A DNA stretch of 64,000 nucleotides, taken from Tanytarsus gracilentus (Eukaryota; Arthropoda; Insecta; Diptera; Chironomidae). Under the pieces are notes generated by a model that had not been told where the DNA came from, did no database searches, and saw only the letters and a program-made list of their open reading frames with translations. Numbering within the stretch: position 1 is the first letter of the stretch; each line of letters opens with the position of its first letter. A program made the position numbers and the translations under genes. Below are positions 47,301 through 59,054 of the stretch, piece after piece. The stretch spans positions 5,456,001 to 5,520,000 of the forward strand of contig JAXRKN010000038.1 in NCBI GenBank assembly GCA_038502055.1, written 5' to 3'.

Positions 47301-50174
47301 TGTCTATCGGAGGTTTTTGCGGTAGGTAGACTCGAAAGTGACATAACGACATGTTCTCACCATTTGCATTGAAGTGTAAGTTAAAAATGAGAAGTAAGAA
47401 AAAGTTTAACCGATGACAATTGTTGCTATCTATTACTGTCAATTATTCAGATGACACTTGCGGAAAATTTTCACTCGACTTTTAAAAAATTTGAATAAAT
47501 TAAAAATTGCAACGATAATAAGTAAATTTCATGTTTGTTAAAAATTCCTTATACTTTCTTTCATTAAATACCTTACACAACTTTTTCTATGCAGTAACAG
47601 CCATTATTTTCAATTGATCCATAAATTACCACGCGATATTCACCGGAAAATCAAAATGTGCTTCTTCAGCTGGTGAATTTGAATTATTATGATTGATTTG
47701 ATGTTCAAACGTCATCACTGCACGATCATAATAATGGTGCCATTGGCTACTCTATGATGAACCCATTATTATCAAAAATACTTAATGATGATCCTCTTAT
47801 ATAATGGACTTGTCTACGCGATGTCAACATGCTCATTTTGGAGATAATAAAACAGAAGACTCGATAGAGCAATTTCGAGTCATTCGATAGTTCAAATGTC
47901 AAGAATTTATGAGCTCTGATCATAGGGCATCATTCAGCCAGTTGATTGTGTATCACATAATATTCACAAATCGTGTTATGGTTTTGGGGTCGCCAAGTGT
48001 CATCGACGTGAAATATTGGATTTCTTCTTCTCCCGTGTATTTGTGTCTGATCCCCAAAATTAACCAACCAATCGAGCATTCAGCTTCGAAGAAAAAAATT
48101 ATCATAAATGTGTTTTAATAATTTCTTTATCACAAATCTGTGTCACAATTTTTCAATATTTTTCACATTCGATACAGTTTAAAAAGTTACGCAGGTCGCT
48201 CGCATAAACGCGTAAAGTTTCAATAAGAGAAATTTTTTGTAGCGACAACTTAAGTCCACTTGCCTTAAAGCCATTTAGAAGTTCAAAATGTCTCCACATG
48301 TGTGCTTTATGGGAATTCAAAGAGACAGCAGCAAGTCAGACAACTTTCCATATAACTATAACGATTTATAACCGACGACAATTGCAATTTGATCATTTTC
48401 GCATTAATATTAATCCGCAAGACCAATTTCTTCCACCAGCATTCAATCAGCGAATTTAGATGAATGATTTATCAAACATCGAAGGCTTAGCCAATGTTTA
48501 TAATGTGATTAATCTGCGAATATGTGAGAGAGAGAAAAAGTGTGACGGAAAAAATCCAAGAAATGAAAACTTTTTATTTGAAAATAATTTTCTTTAAATA
48601 GTTTTTTTTGCAATGTGATGACCCAAAAGTAGTTTTTTCGCTGGAAGTTGCAGCACTACCTCAAAACTGACATAAAGCTCAGTTCATTACATAACTTACG
48701 CGAACGCACACTTTCGTGTCGAGAGTCGCACGAGTCATCGTCGATTGATCTGTTTTAATGATCTCAAAAATGTTTCTTTATTGCTGCTGCTGTTTTTTTA
48801 TATCCATTTGATATCCATCTGATGATGTTATGATGACGATGACATGTTCTCATTATGATTGTGAATTATGCGGTGATTCAATTGATTGCGAACAAAAGAG
48901 AGAATCATCTTAACTTTCAACGCACCTATAAAAAAATTTAATAAAAGAAGGTGTTTGCATGTCACAACTCATAATGCATGAATAAATCGATGTATATGAC
49001 TTACAATGCTAATGATGGCTAAGAAGAAGAAATCTGCCCACATAAGAAAAATATTTCCGCGATGCATTTTATCCGATGCAGTCGAGTCTGGCTGTTTGGC
49101 TAGTGCACAGTTCAATGAAAGTAAAAAAAAACCACTTGCATTAATGCATTTAAAATATGAATCGCTCGATGATGATGATAATTTGTAATTGAAAGGAAAT
49201 GTCTTTCCATAGTGTCACACGATGCTATGTCGTAGATGTCATGTAGTGAAAAATAAAGAAGAAAAAAGTTGATTTTCATTTCTCTTATCTCGCTTGTAAA
49301 TGATTTGCTTTGACTTTCTTCCTCATCTCTTTAAACACTCGAGTCGAGTCGAGAGAGATTAAATTTTGCATGCCATCAAGTTATGATAATGATCTGCAGT
49401 CTCATATTATTAAAGAAGGAAAATTGGGTTAGTCGAGTGATGTCGATTACGTTGGTCTCAAGTCAACGTCATGCATGCGTATGTTTTTTTGTGATGTGAT
49501 TGGAAAATTACAGCAGTTAGTGAGCTCAGCTTTGGACATGATTTGTGTGATTGACAGTCGGTTAGTTTGTCACACACACACACAATTTCAAATTTTATCG
49601 AGTCTTCGGATAATTTTGAGATAATCTGATGCTGATAAACAATTTAATGCCTCCTTTTATGATTTTAATAAGTTGCGAGCTTTCGTTCGGTGTGACATAG
49701 AAAATCACTTCAACTCTAACTCTCTCGACTGTGGAGATTTATGGAACGATTATGGCCATTTATGAAAAGTTATATCAGCACAGTTTACATTTTTTTTGTG
49801 TTTTTTACGCAATTTAATTTTTTATTGCACTTTGCAAATTGTTTTTTTCTACATGGGAAATTTTCGAACTCTTTTAATTTTCTGTTACATGAATTTTTTT
49901 CCTGAACTGGAAAAGAAGAAGAATTGAAATAAATTTGAAATTCATTGATTCGCGTAATTGGGTTTTCGAGCTTCTTATGCAGTTTTATGAGAACCATTAA
50001 ACTATTTTTTTCTCTTTTTTCAAAATTATCTCATGCTTCTCATTTTGGAAACAATCTTTCGATCATGCTTGAACATCTTCATTTAATTTTTTTATTGAGA
50101 GAAAATCTTCCTTTAAAATTTTTTTGTTTGCCAAAGTTTTAATTCTTATTTTTTTTTAATTTCTTAGATGAAAA
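44340..50174. other. Intergenic region between FRP1 and the CEP350-like gene
   Basis: About 5.8 kb lying between two divergently transcribed genes. No supported coding sequence; open frames at 45143-45364, 45810-46031, 46920-47150 and 47909-48118 lack motifs and conservation signs. The part next to 44340 should hold the FRP1 promoter. Confidence 0.5.
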
Positions 50175-53100
50175 ATGGAAATCGTCGCTGAAGATGAATT
50201 TCCCTCTCTTGATTTTACGCCTAAATACTTTGCCGCAATTCAAATAACTCGTCCCAAAAGTGCATCAAAAACAGGTATAGTTATTAACTCTTCTTCTTTA
50301 AACATTCAGAAAAAAGCTCATTATATTTTAATTTCCAATACCCGCAGGATCATTTGTTGGCGACTCATCGATAAATCAAAATTTTAAAGTTGCCAAGCTT
50401 GTTCTAAAACCTGTTCAATCGAAAGCAGTATCGTCGATAAAAAGTAATCAGTTAAAATCACCGTCAACAAAAACATCAACGCGAGTGTCAGTACAGCCGG
50501 CAATTTTGAGTAAAAACAAAACTGATAAAGATACAGCAACAACAGTAGAAAAGAAGAAGAAGGAATTGCCGCATTATGGCATTGAACTTGAACGATTAAA
50601 TTCGCCGAGGGTAGAGAAAGAAAAAAATAAGACCTTGAATTCTTTACAACGGCCGTTTCATAATATACAACAACATCCAGAGGCTCCATTGCATTCACCA
50701 AATCATAATAAATCAAAGATGGATGAAAATGCGAGGCGAGAAGCTCGTGAATTTATGAAGAAACAGCGTGAAAAGAGAAAGATGGAAGTGAAAAAAGATG
50801 TGGACAAATCGTTTGTTATTAAAGAGCGGTTGGAGGAGCTGCGCAAAAGCACCAAGAATGCAGTTTTGAAGAAGCCACAAATACGCAAAAGCAAAAGTCC
50901 GGTTAAAGTGTTGTCGCCTCCAAAAGCTTTGAATTACTATTCAATGGAAAATAATAACATGAAAGAGATTAAAACGTTGCGCTTAAAACCAACTCCAAAA
51001 ATTGTTGAAAAATTATTCTCGAAAGAAGATCGAGATGTGTCGAACAAATCACCCGCTTTGCCTCAATCGCCAGCTAAAAAACCTGGCACACCAACTCAAA
51101 AAGTAGCAACGCCTCTGAAGAAATCAACTCAACCCCTTCAGTCACAAAATATTCAACCAGAAATTGAAAAACAAGAAATTTCTCGCCCATCGTCATCCAA
51201 AGAAAACCGTAAACCTCTTATCGACGACTTGAAACTAAAAGTTCCTGATCTAAAACTAAACATGACTGCTACAACTTTAAATCGAACTGATATTTTATCA
51301 ACAACTAACCGCTCAACAACAACCGTCCCATATTTTCTTCAAAATATTTATCAGCCATATCCACACAACTTTATATGGGCAGTACGAAAGAAATTAGAGG
51401 CTTTCGTACAGCAGCAACCTGCAATTTATCGCTCGTATCCACAAGGCAATTTAGAGACTCCGCAGTTGAAGAAAAAATCACGGAGATCAGCAAAAGGTAG
51501 AAAAATTACTCACGACCTGATCCCAGAAGTCGACGATGATGATTCCAATGCTAAATCGAATGAGCTGCAATCAGAAGCAAATACCATCTCTGAAATAAGT
51601 TCAATTCAAACTGATATGGCAAAATCTAAAACGCAGAGTCAAGAGAAAGTGGAAATTGGCGATGATGATACAACTATAAGTGAATCTATTTTTCAATCAC
51701 TCAGCGAGGATCCGTTTGTTGGCAAGAAACGTGAAAGTGTAAATTCTGAGTTCGATCGAGCCTCTTTCAACAAGAAAGTTCAAGAAAATATTTTGCCTGA
51801 AAATGTTTCAGCAAATACGAGCGAGAAGCTTAATAACTTTTTATCATCTACAAAAGCGAATGATAATGAGAATGTCTTTAAAATGCCTCAAATTCCTCAA
51901 ATTAATCAACCTACCGATAAGGTCAACAGCACTGATGAGAAAGAGGAAGAGTTTAGAAAAATGTTATTGGCATTCAATAAAAGTTTAACACATGTCGTCG
52001 AAGTCAAAGATATGATTTCGAGTGCTCTCGTCTCTAAATCGTCTTCAATTGTGACATCTTCGAAGAAAAGTGATGGAAGTGCCTTCGTTAAAACAAATTC
52101 GAGTGCGTCTGTCACATCTAAGCAAGAGTACTCGAGCTCATTTGAGAAAAACATTGATACAAACAACGATGAGCGACAAGTGGCTGATACAAACAGTTCC
52201 ATTCAGACTCTGATTGAAAATTCAGAGGAATCGCTGACTTTGAAACACGAAAATAAAGATGATCACACAATTGAAGATCCTCCAATAATTTATCAACAAG
52301 AACGTGCTCAAGAACTAACTTCTAGTTCAACTAACAAAGTGAATACAGAAAAAGATGTTAAGGATCCGCAGCATGCAGCTGAAGACAACAATACGCTAAA
52401 TGAGAGTCGATTAATTAATCTATTTAAGCTTGCAACAGATGCGGAAGTGTCATTTAATACGTCGACAACAACCTTGGTCGAGAGCAATGGAACATTATCA
52501 ACGTCTCATGCTGCATTCGTGAGTATATCAAATTTCGTAAAATGTCGCGTGTGCTCTTTTTAGAAACACCGAAAAAGTGAAAATCAGGTTTTTAAAAATC
52601 ATAATTTTTGCTCTTCATACATTAATTATGATAATCTCTAGCAACGCTGATTTATCTTACAATTTAACAATAAATTTTAATATAAACTAAAAAAATATTT
52701 CTTTCGCTAGATGTTCAACAAGTCCTCATCTGAAATTAAATCGTGGGAAAGATCATTAATTGAGCGGACTCGTGGTCAAATTGCGTGGCTGGAATTGCAA
52801 AAGCAACACTTCAGACGGCATGGACAAATGGATAAGGTGTCGGCTATCAAAAGGCAGCAACGTGCAATTTTAATGCGCTTGGAAAAAGAACGAACGCAAT
52901 TGCGAGAGAATTCGCAAAAATCTCTACTTAAAGCTGGTGATGATAGCTTGATTGATCAGGCATTGGAGCAACTTGAGTTGTCTATCGATGGAAATGGATC
53001 AGATGCGAGAGAAAATATTGAAAGGTAGATTTTGTATTTGAGATTATATTATGTCATTAAAATTTCTTTTTTTGGAATATGAAATAAATTTTTAATAATG

Positions 53101-54621
53101 ATGATTTTGAAAATTCACAGAATTCTCAAGCAGCGGGAGCTAAAAATTGATATTCGCCGAAATAAAGTTAAACACTTAATTAAATGGCAGCAGCGTTTAG
53201 ATGAAGAAGAAAGAAAGCTCAAGAAGATGGAAAATGAACTTTTAACGTCAAACACAGTTAAAATTTCGAAGAGCCCACGCAAAAAACTTTCAGACGACGA
53301 TCTTCTGAACACCTCATTGGAGATGGCAAAGTCCATTGATAAGAGTCTAAAAGTACTCGAGAGTGTTGAAATTTCGTTCGAAAATGAAACGGTCGACGTG
53401 AGAGGAGAGAAAATGAACAAGTTGTGGTTCCGATTGACGGGCATCGAAGAAGAAAAGTTTGCGAAAGACGAAACTTATCACTTGACAAAAAAAGATCTTG
53501 GAAAGTTTTATGAAGAAGCTAAAGAGCGAGTGCTCGAAAGTGATTTAAAATTACTGCTCGAGGCATCGATGACGCACCAAAAAGAAATTTCTGATAAGCA
53601 ATCAATTGAAAAAGCCTCAAGTCAATCAGATGTCGATACCATGAATTCAATTGCTAATATTACAGAAGAAGAATATCCAGGAAGTTACCAACCTGAATCA
53701 GAAGCTTTTACAGCATCGACTGAAAACGAAGACGAGCTACAACAATTTATGGCCAATCAGATGAAAGTTTTCGTCTCATCTCCGGGTTTACCCGCAGCAA
53801 CGCAAAAACCAACTGCATTCAATGATCAAACATTTCAAGTTCAAGATAAAAGTGAAGCTGGAAAATTACAAGGCAACTCTCCGTCATCACCGCATGGAGA
53901 GATGATGATGACGGTAAATAAACAAGACGAGAGTTCTTCAACCATCGACGTCGTAGAAGACATGGATGTTGTAAATGAGGAAGAAGAAAAATCATCTTTT
54001 ATTTGTACGGAACCAATTGAATCAATTGACTTGTCTGCGGTGGATAAAGATGGCTTTATAATACCCGAAGAAATTAATTCGCGTTCTATTCAAGTGACTG
54101 ATATGGATGACGACGAAAATGCCTCTGAAAACATCGAGGGACAGTTGATCGAAGACATTTCCTTTCCAAACCTTGAAATTTCATTGAATGACACTGCACA
54201 GAATTACATGGATGATGAAAGAGTGCACGATTTATCAACAATAACTGAATGCACTGAGTATGAACAAGTTTCGAGTGAACCAATTTCATCTGAAATTGTA
54301 ACAGCGAGTTATAGCAGCACCCCGTCGAGTGAGCGAGCAAATTCTGAAATTGAACAAAGATTGATATCGATAAATGATAGTCTCGAGCAAGTCGAAGAGG
54401 CATTCAAAAAAGTCGCTATTGTTCCCACACGAACAACGCCAAGTAGCGAACCAACGTATTCAACTGACAAAGACTTTATTGACTTCCAAAAAAGCGAGGA
54501 AGAATCGAAAAATTTATTAATTTTGTCACCTCCATCGGTCAGTAGCGAATCCGTCTCAATTACAACATCGACACCGAAAGTGCTCATGCCCGAAATTATT
54601 GGCGATTTAAAACAAAAATGA
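50175..54621 (+). CDS. CEP350-like centrosomal protein
   Basis: Four exons, 50175-50274, 50348-52518, 52711-53024 and 53121-54621, phases 1, 0 and 2; product 1361 residues. Mostly disordered and rich in Ser, Lys, Glu and Asn. Segments that recall vertebrate CEP350: a basic helix near residue 158 (ARREAREFMKKQREKRKMEV); a helix in exon 3 (SEIKSWERSLIERTRGQIAW followed by LELQKQHFRRHGQMDKVSAI); the start of exon 4 (VKHLIKWQQRLDEEERKL); and LWFRLTGIEEEKF with LTKKDLGKFYEEAKERVLE. CEP350 anchors microtubules at the centrosome and works with FOP in centriole and cilium formation. Vertebrate CEP350 is more than twice as long and has a CAP-Gly domain, which is not seen here; the reading frame ends in TGA after an acidic, Ser/Thr-rich tail. 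Identification rests on remembered family patterns and is moderate. The start at 50175 opens an acidic stretch EDEFPSLDF and is the only good one. Confidence 0.7.
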
Positions 54622-56593
54622 ATATAAAATGCACAATAATTTTTTTGTGGTCTTTTACATTTAAAAAATTAAGTTTTATTCACGTTTGTATTTTTTGAAT
54701 AAAAAATTTAAAAAAAGATCTTAATTTTTAATTTATGTCTCACAAGAATTTGTTAATTTTCAAAAGATATTTTGATTTCAGGAAAGAAGAAGATCTCAGG
54801 TAAAAAATTTGCATCTTTGCGATAAAAAGCATTTGATTGATTTCACACCACGAGTCTGTAGTTTGGAAATAAAATTTGACGATCATAAAAAAGGCCATTA
54901 TAAAATGACTTAACTTTCCAACTGGCTTAAAAAAGTATCTTTGACATGTTTCAACAAATTGCTGATGATGATTTAAACTTTACTTAAACGCTTCAATTAA
55001 TGCCTTACATAACGGCTTAAAGACCATCATTTTATGAGGCATCTTCAAAATTAATACAAGCTCATCTAAAGCCGCTTCAATTAGCTGCATTTTTTATTAT
55101 CTCCATATGACCTATTTAAGTGTGCTGAGTGCATCAATTAATGTCAACTTGTGAGTGTCGATGAAATTAATTACTTCAAATGGCCATTCACTTTTTCCTG
55201 AAACACAAAAAAATTTTGTCTATGGTGATGCTCACAATACGACCTCCCCGCAATTTAGCAAGGACGTGACTCATTATCGAATACTAATTGCCAAAAAAAA
55301 GTCAACTAATTAAAAGCTTTCTCGAGAAAAAAATTGGTTTATAAATCGCAACATAATGACAGAAATTACAAAATGCGTGGACATGCTTTTTGTGAGCAAA
55401 AATGGCAAATAAAACGCCTCTGAGTATGTAGAGTGAAAAAAAACTTATTCAAAATTATTTGTAAGAGAAATCCCGAAAAAATAATTAAAGTATGCTATGA
55501 AGAAATATCAACCACGTGGAAAATAAAATCAGTTATCATGTGTCAACACTTGTTATGCAAGTTGAGGCAGTAAACACTTGTTATCACCCGGTTTATCAAT
55601 AGAGTTAGGTGCGATAAGAGATCGCGCTAATTAAAACATCGGCGCAAGGCAATAAATTAAGTCAGTCAACATCAAAGGAAAGTTGGACCAAGAAAAACGA
55701 ATATGATGATCGCCAGATATTTTGCAATACACATGTGTGTCATAAAATAGCCGATTATTAAGCTCTCACGCTTTGTGAGCGTTCGTATTTAAGATAATTA
55801 ATTTTACGAGCTTTTACCAGATGCATACAAATTTCTTCTCCTCACTGATTATCTTGCGGCGGCTGTCGAATATAATAAAAAAAATTTAATGACTTTTCCT
55901 CCTTCTTATCACATTTGAGAAGGATTTTCATCATTAATAATTTTTTGTCTCTTGTGCATAAGATAAAAAAATTTGAATTCAGGAAATTTTATCGCCAATT
56001 CTCACAATTAACAGCATTATAAACCTTGAATCTCCAATCAGTGCTTATTCATCTAATTCTAAAATTTGTCACACAGCTTAATTTACAGTCATCGTATGTC
56101 CAAAGTTGAGTCAAGAAGGATTCGGTTGTGAAGAAATTAATTGTATTCGAAAAATGCCAAACGTTAAATTTGTTTCGGAGAAATCTCTGGTTTCAAATAC
56201 TTTTCATTTATACTAACAAGGTATAATGATGTCCATAATTTTGAAATTCTTAATAGAATTTATTTAATTTTCATGTTATTGCGATAATGTTGACGACTTT
56301 AGATTATGAGGAAAACTCAAATTCCCGCGGGCATTTAAAAACTCAACAAAAAATCACGCGAGTGCTTCTTCTTTTTAGATAAAACATATTGTATAAAGAA
56401 TGACTGATTTTATTGAGTGGATTTAGTTCTTTATGTGATCTTCTATGGTCCACAACCGAAAATTTATAGTCGAAGAGTTTAACAATCAGTGAGCATAAAA
56501 TTTAACAAAGACGGAATTAACATGTCTTGTCATTCATAGTCGCTTAAGAAGAAAAATAAATTGATAAATCATATAAATAAACTCTGTCGCACC
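54622..56593. other. Intergenic stretch between CEP350-like gene and FRP2
   Basis: About 2 kb with AATAAAAAAT near 54697 as a possible polyadenylation signal of the upstream gene. No coding sequence seen; in particular no CAP-Gly-like exon that could extend the upstream gene. Confidence 0.5.
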
Positions 56594-59054
56594 ATGAAGC
56601 ACAAATCTAAATTTTTTTGCACATTTTTTGCTGTCATCGTTAGCATCCGTGAAGGTTCTTGTAATAATATTTCATCATTAAGACTGCAAAAATTGCAAAG
56701 CACGACACCTCCTGTGATTAGTTCGGCGAAGGAAGAAAGAATCACTAGGTGAGGTTGATTTGATAGATTAATAGCAGTAAAAGTTATCTCACATTTTAAG
56801 ATTTTTAGCGCCACGTTTAGCCTTAAAAGTTTAGTGACACTTTATAAATTTTGAATTTTTTTACTATTAAATTTTCAAGTTTAGTTTAATTATCATAATA
56901 TTTTTTAATTAATTTTTTATTAATCTAAAAACTTGATTTCTTTTTTACAGCTTTCAAAGTGAAAATGCAGTTATATCAGCGATTCAATCAATCGACCTTA
57001 AACTTGACGTGAGGGTCGCAGATATCGAGAGACAGGTGGAAGACCGCTTTTTAAAACTCGACGATAAAATAACTGTTTTTTATGATAAACTTTTTTCGAA
57101 TCACCTTTTGATATCTTTAACATCAATTGAGAGTCGTTTAAGAGCTCTGGAAGAACGACTTGATATTATTAGTGATAATTTAAAAACACCAAAGAGAGAA
57201 CATAAAAGAGAGCATAATATTGAAGAAGAACCGCTTCGGTTAAATCTCGAAAATTCTATTTTTGAGTCCATGAATGTTGAGTTGGTCACTCGAATGGGAG
57301 ACATTTTAGAGACCGTCCAAGAAGTTAGTAAACAACTCGAGCAAAACAAAAATCTTTTAGATCAAAGCCTCAGCGAAGTGTTGAAGATTAAAGAAAATTT
57401 GCATATTCCTTTTCGGCAAGAACGCGGTCATGATCTTGACCAACACACAGAATTTATTAACGCAATATTACGTGTGGTCAAGAACAAACTAAAAGAGCAC
57501 GATGATGATGATTATGCAAAGCTACTTAGAGAAAACAAACCCGAGCGGTCAACGACCTTGAAGGCGATCCCGCAAAAGAAACAGCAAAAATCTAATAATC
57601 AGACATTAGCGAGTAAATTGACAACGATGAGGAAAGGCGGAATTATTTATCCTACAAGTATGAGCAATCGAATACCGATGAATAATTCCGTGACCTTCAC
57701 AAACGATAGAGACACTAAGGTGATTATTTTGCATTGTTTTACTCTTCCTTGCCTCTCTAATGAAGATCTTCTTTAAATCTAACAGCGTTTCTCATGCACA
57801 GAGCTGTTAAATGCGGGCATGAGACAATCGGGTGTCTACTATCTCCAAATTCGTGGCACCACTTACTGGTTTTTGAAAGTTTACTGCGAGCAAGAGGTTG
57901 CCGATGGCGGATGGACGGTAAGTGACTGACTTTGTGTCAGTGCATTTTGTGTGGGAATTTTTTTCTTCAGAAACTCTCCGAAAGAGAATTAAATCGAAAT
58001 ATTTTTGGGGTGTTAATCGATGTCGAAGGCTGAGCTGCTTATTAACTCTGGTTACATTTTCAAATAATTTTTTTGTCACGTTTCCGAACTTTCTTTCGTG
58101 TGTTAATGGCGACAATGCATTGCTGCTCGAAATAAATTTCTCTCATTTGTGACATTTTGACATTCAACGAGAGAAATTTTGAGTTTAATTAAAAAAGAAT
58201 TAATTTTATTTAAAGGTAATTCAACGTCGTGATGATTTTGGTGAACCTCGTGAAAATTTCAATCGTGATTGGGCCGACTATAAGAATGGTTTTGGTGATC
58301 CCGCGAAAGAATTTTGGATGGGCAATGAAAACATTTACATGCTGACGAATAATGAAGATTATGCACTTCGAATTGAGCTTGAAGATTTTGAAGGAAATAA
58401 AAGGTAAAAATTATTTCAAAGATTATTTTTGAACGTTGCTCGCAATTTTAATTTGGATCTTTTAAAAATAATTGCATTTTTAAAAACTCTCAGATATGCT
58501 CAATATGCGCACTTTAAAATTCACTCTGAAGCCGATTACTATAAACTTGAAATTGATGGCTACGAAGGAAACGCCGGCGATTCACTCAACGATCCATGGT
58601 ACGGTTCCAACAACAGTCCATTCTCCACATACAATCGAGATAATGACAGGAGTTCACTCAATTGCGCCAGTATGCTCAAGGTTTGTTTTTAAGATATAAT
58701 TGCTGCGTGTCTCGAATTGTTAGAATTCAGTCTGATATGAATGCGTGCCAATCATATACACGTGCACATTATGTGGCGTCAGTTTGAATTTAGGGCTAAA
58801 TAGTTTTCAACACTTTAGGTCGCACTAAAGGACGCATTCATTGCAAAAATAAGCAAATAGCAATCAAATTTAATGTAATTTTTTCCTCCAAGGGCGGTTG
58901 GTGGTGGAAGAGTTGCGGTCGAGGTCTCAATGGCCCCAGTCCAAGTATAGAGAGCATCTCAAAAGGCGGAATTGTTTGGTTCCAGTGGAACGGCTACGAC
59001 TACGCCCTCAAGAAGACGACAATGATGATGAAGCCAATATCAAAAATGAGCTGA
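56594..59054 (+). CDS. Secreted fibrinogen-related protein, paralogue of FRP1 (FRP2)
   Basis: Six exons, 56594-56748, 56951-57719, 57786-57917, 58216-58403, 58494-58680 and 58893-59054; product 530 residues; junction phases identical to FRP1. Exon 1 encodes a signal peptide (HKSKFFCTFFAVIVSIREGS) and a short linker. Exon 2 is a coiled-coil region about 160 codons shorter than in FRP1 and scarcely similar to it. Exons 3-5 encode a fibrinogen-domain part identical in protein sequence to FRP1 after the first residue. The last exon keeps GGWWWKSCGRGLNG and GIVWFQWNG but replaces the intervening YLHDPQDITARQ of FRP1 with an unrelated PSPSIESISK, and it ends after KPISKMS. Expected to be an extracellular oligomeric lectin or ligand. 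The start is the ATG at 56594; an open frame continues upstream without a further ATG. Confidence 0.9.
57788..58680 (+). repeat. Near-identical segment shared with FRP1 (inverted)
   Basis: Matches 33770-34654 on the minus strand. Exons 3 and 4 are identical base for base from the second base of exon 3, and exon 5 differs at two synonymous sites (CAT/CAC and AAT/AAC). The two introns between are also nearly identical over most of their length. Similarity stops at the 5' edge of exon 3 and the 3' edge of exon 5. Confidence 0.9.
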
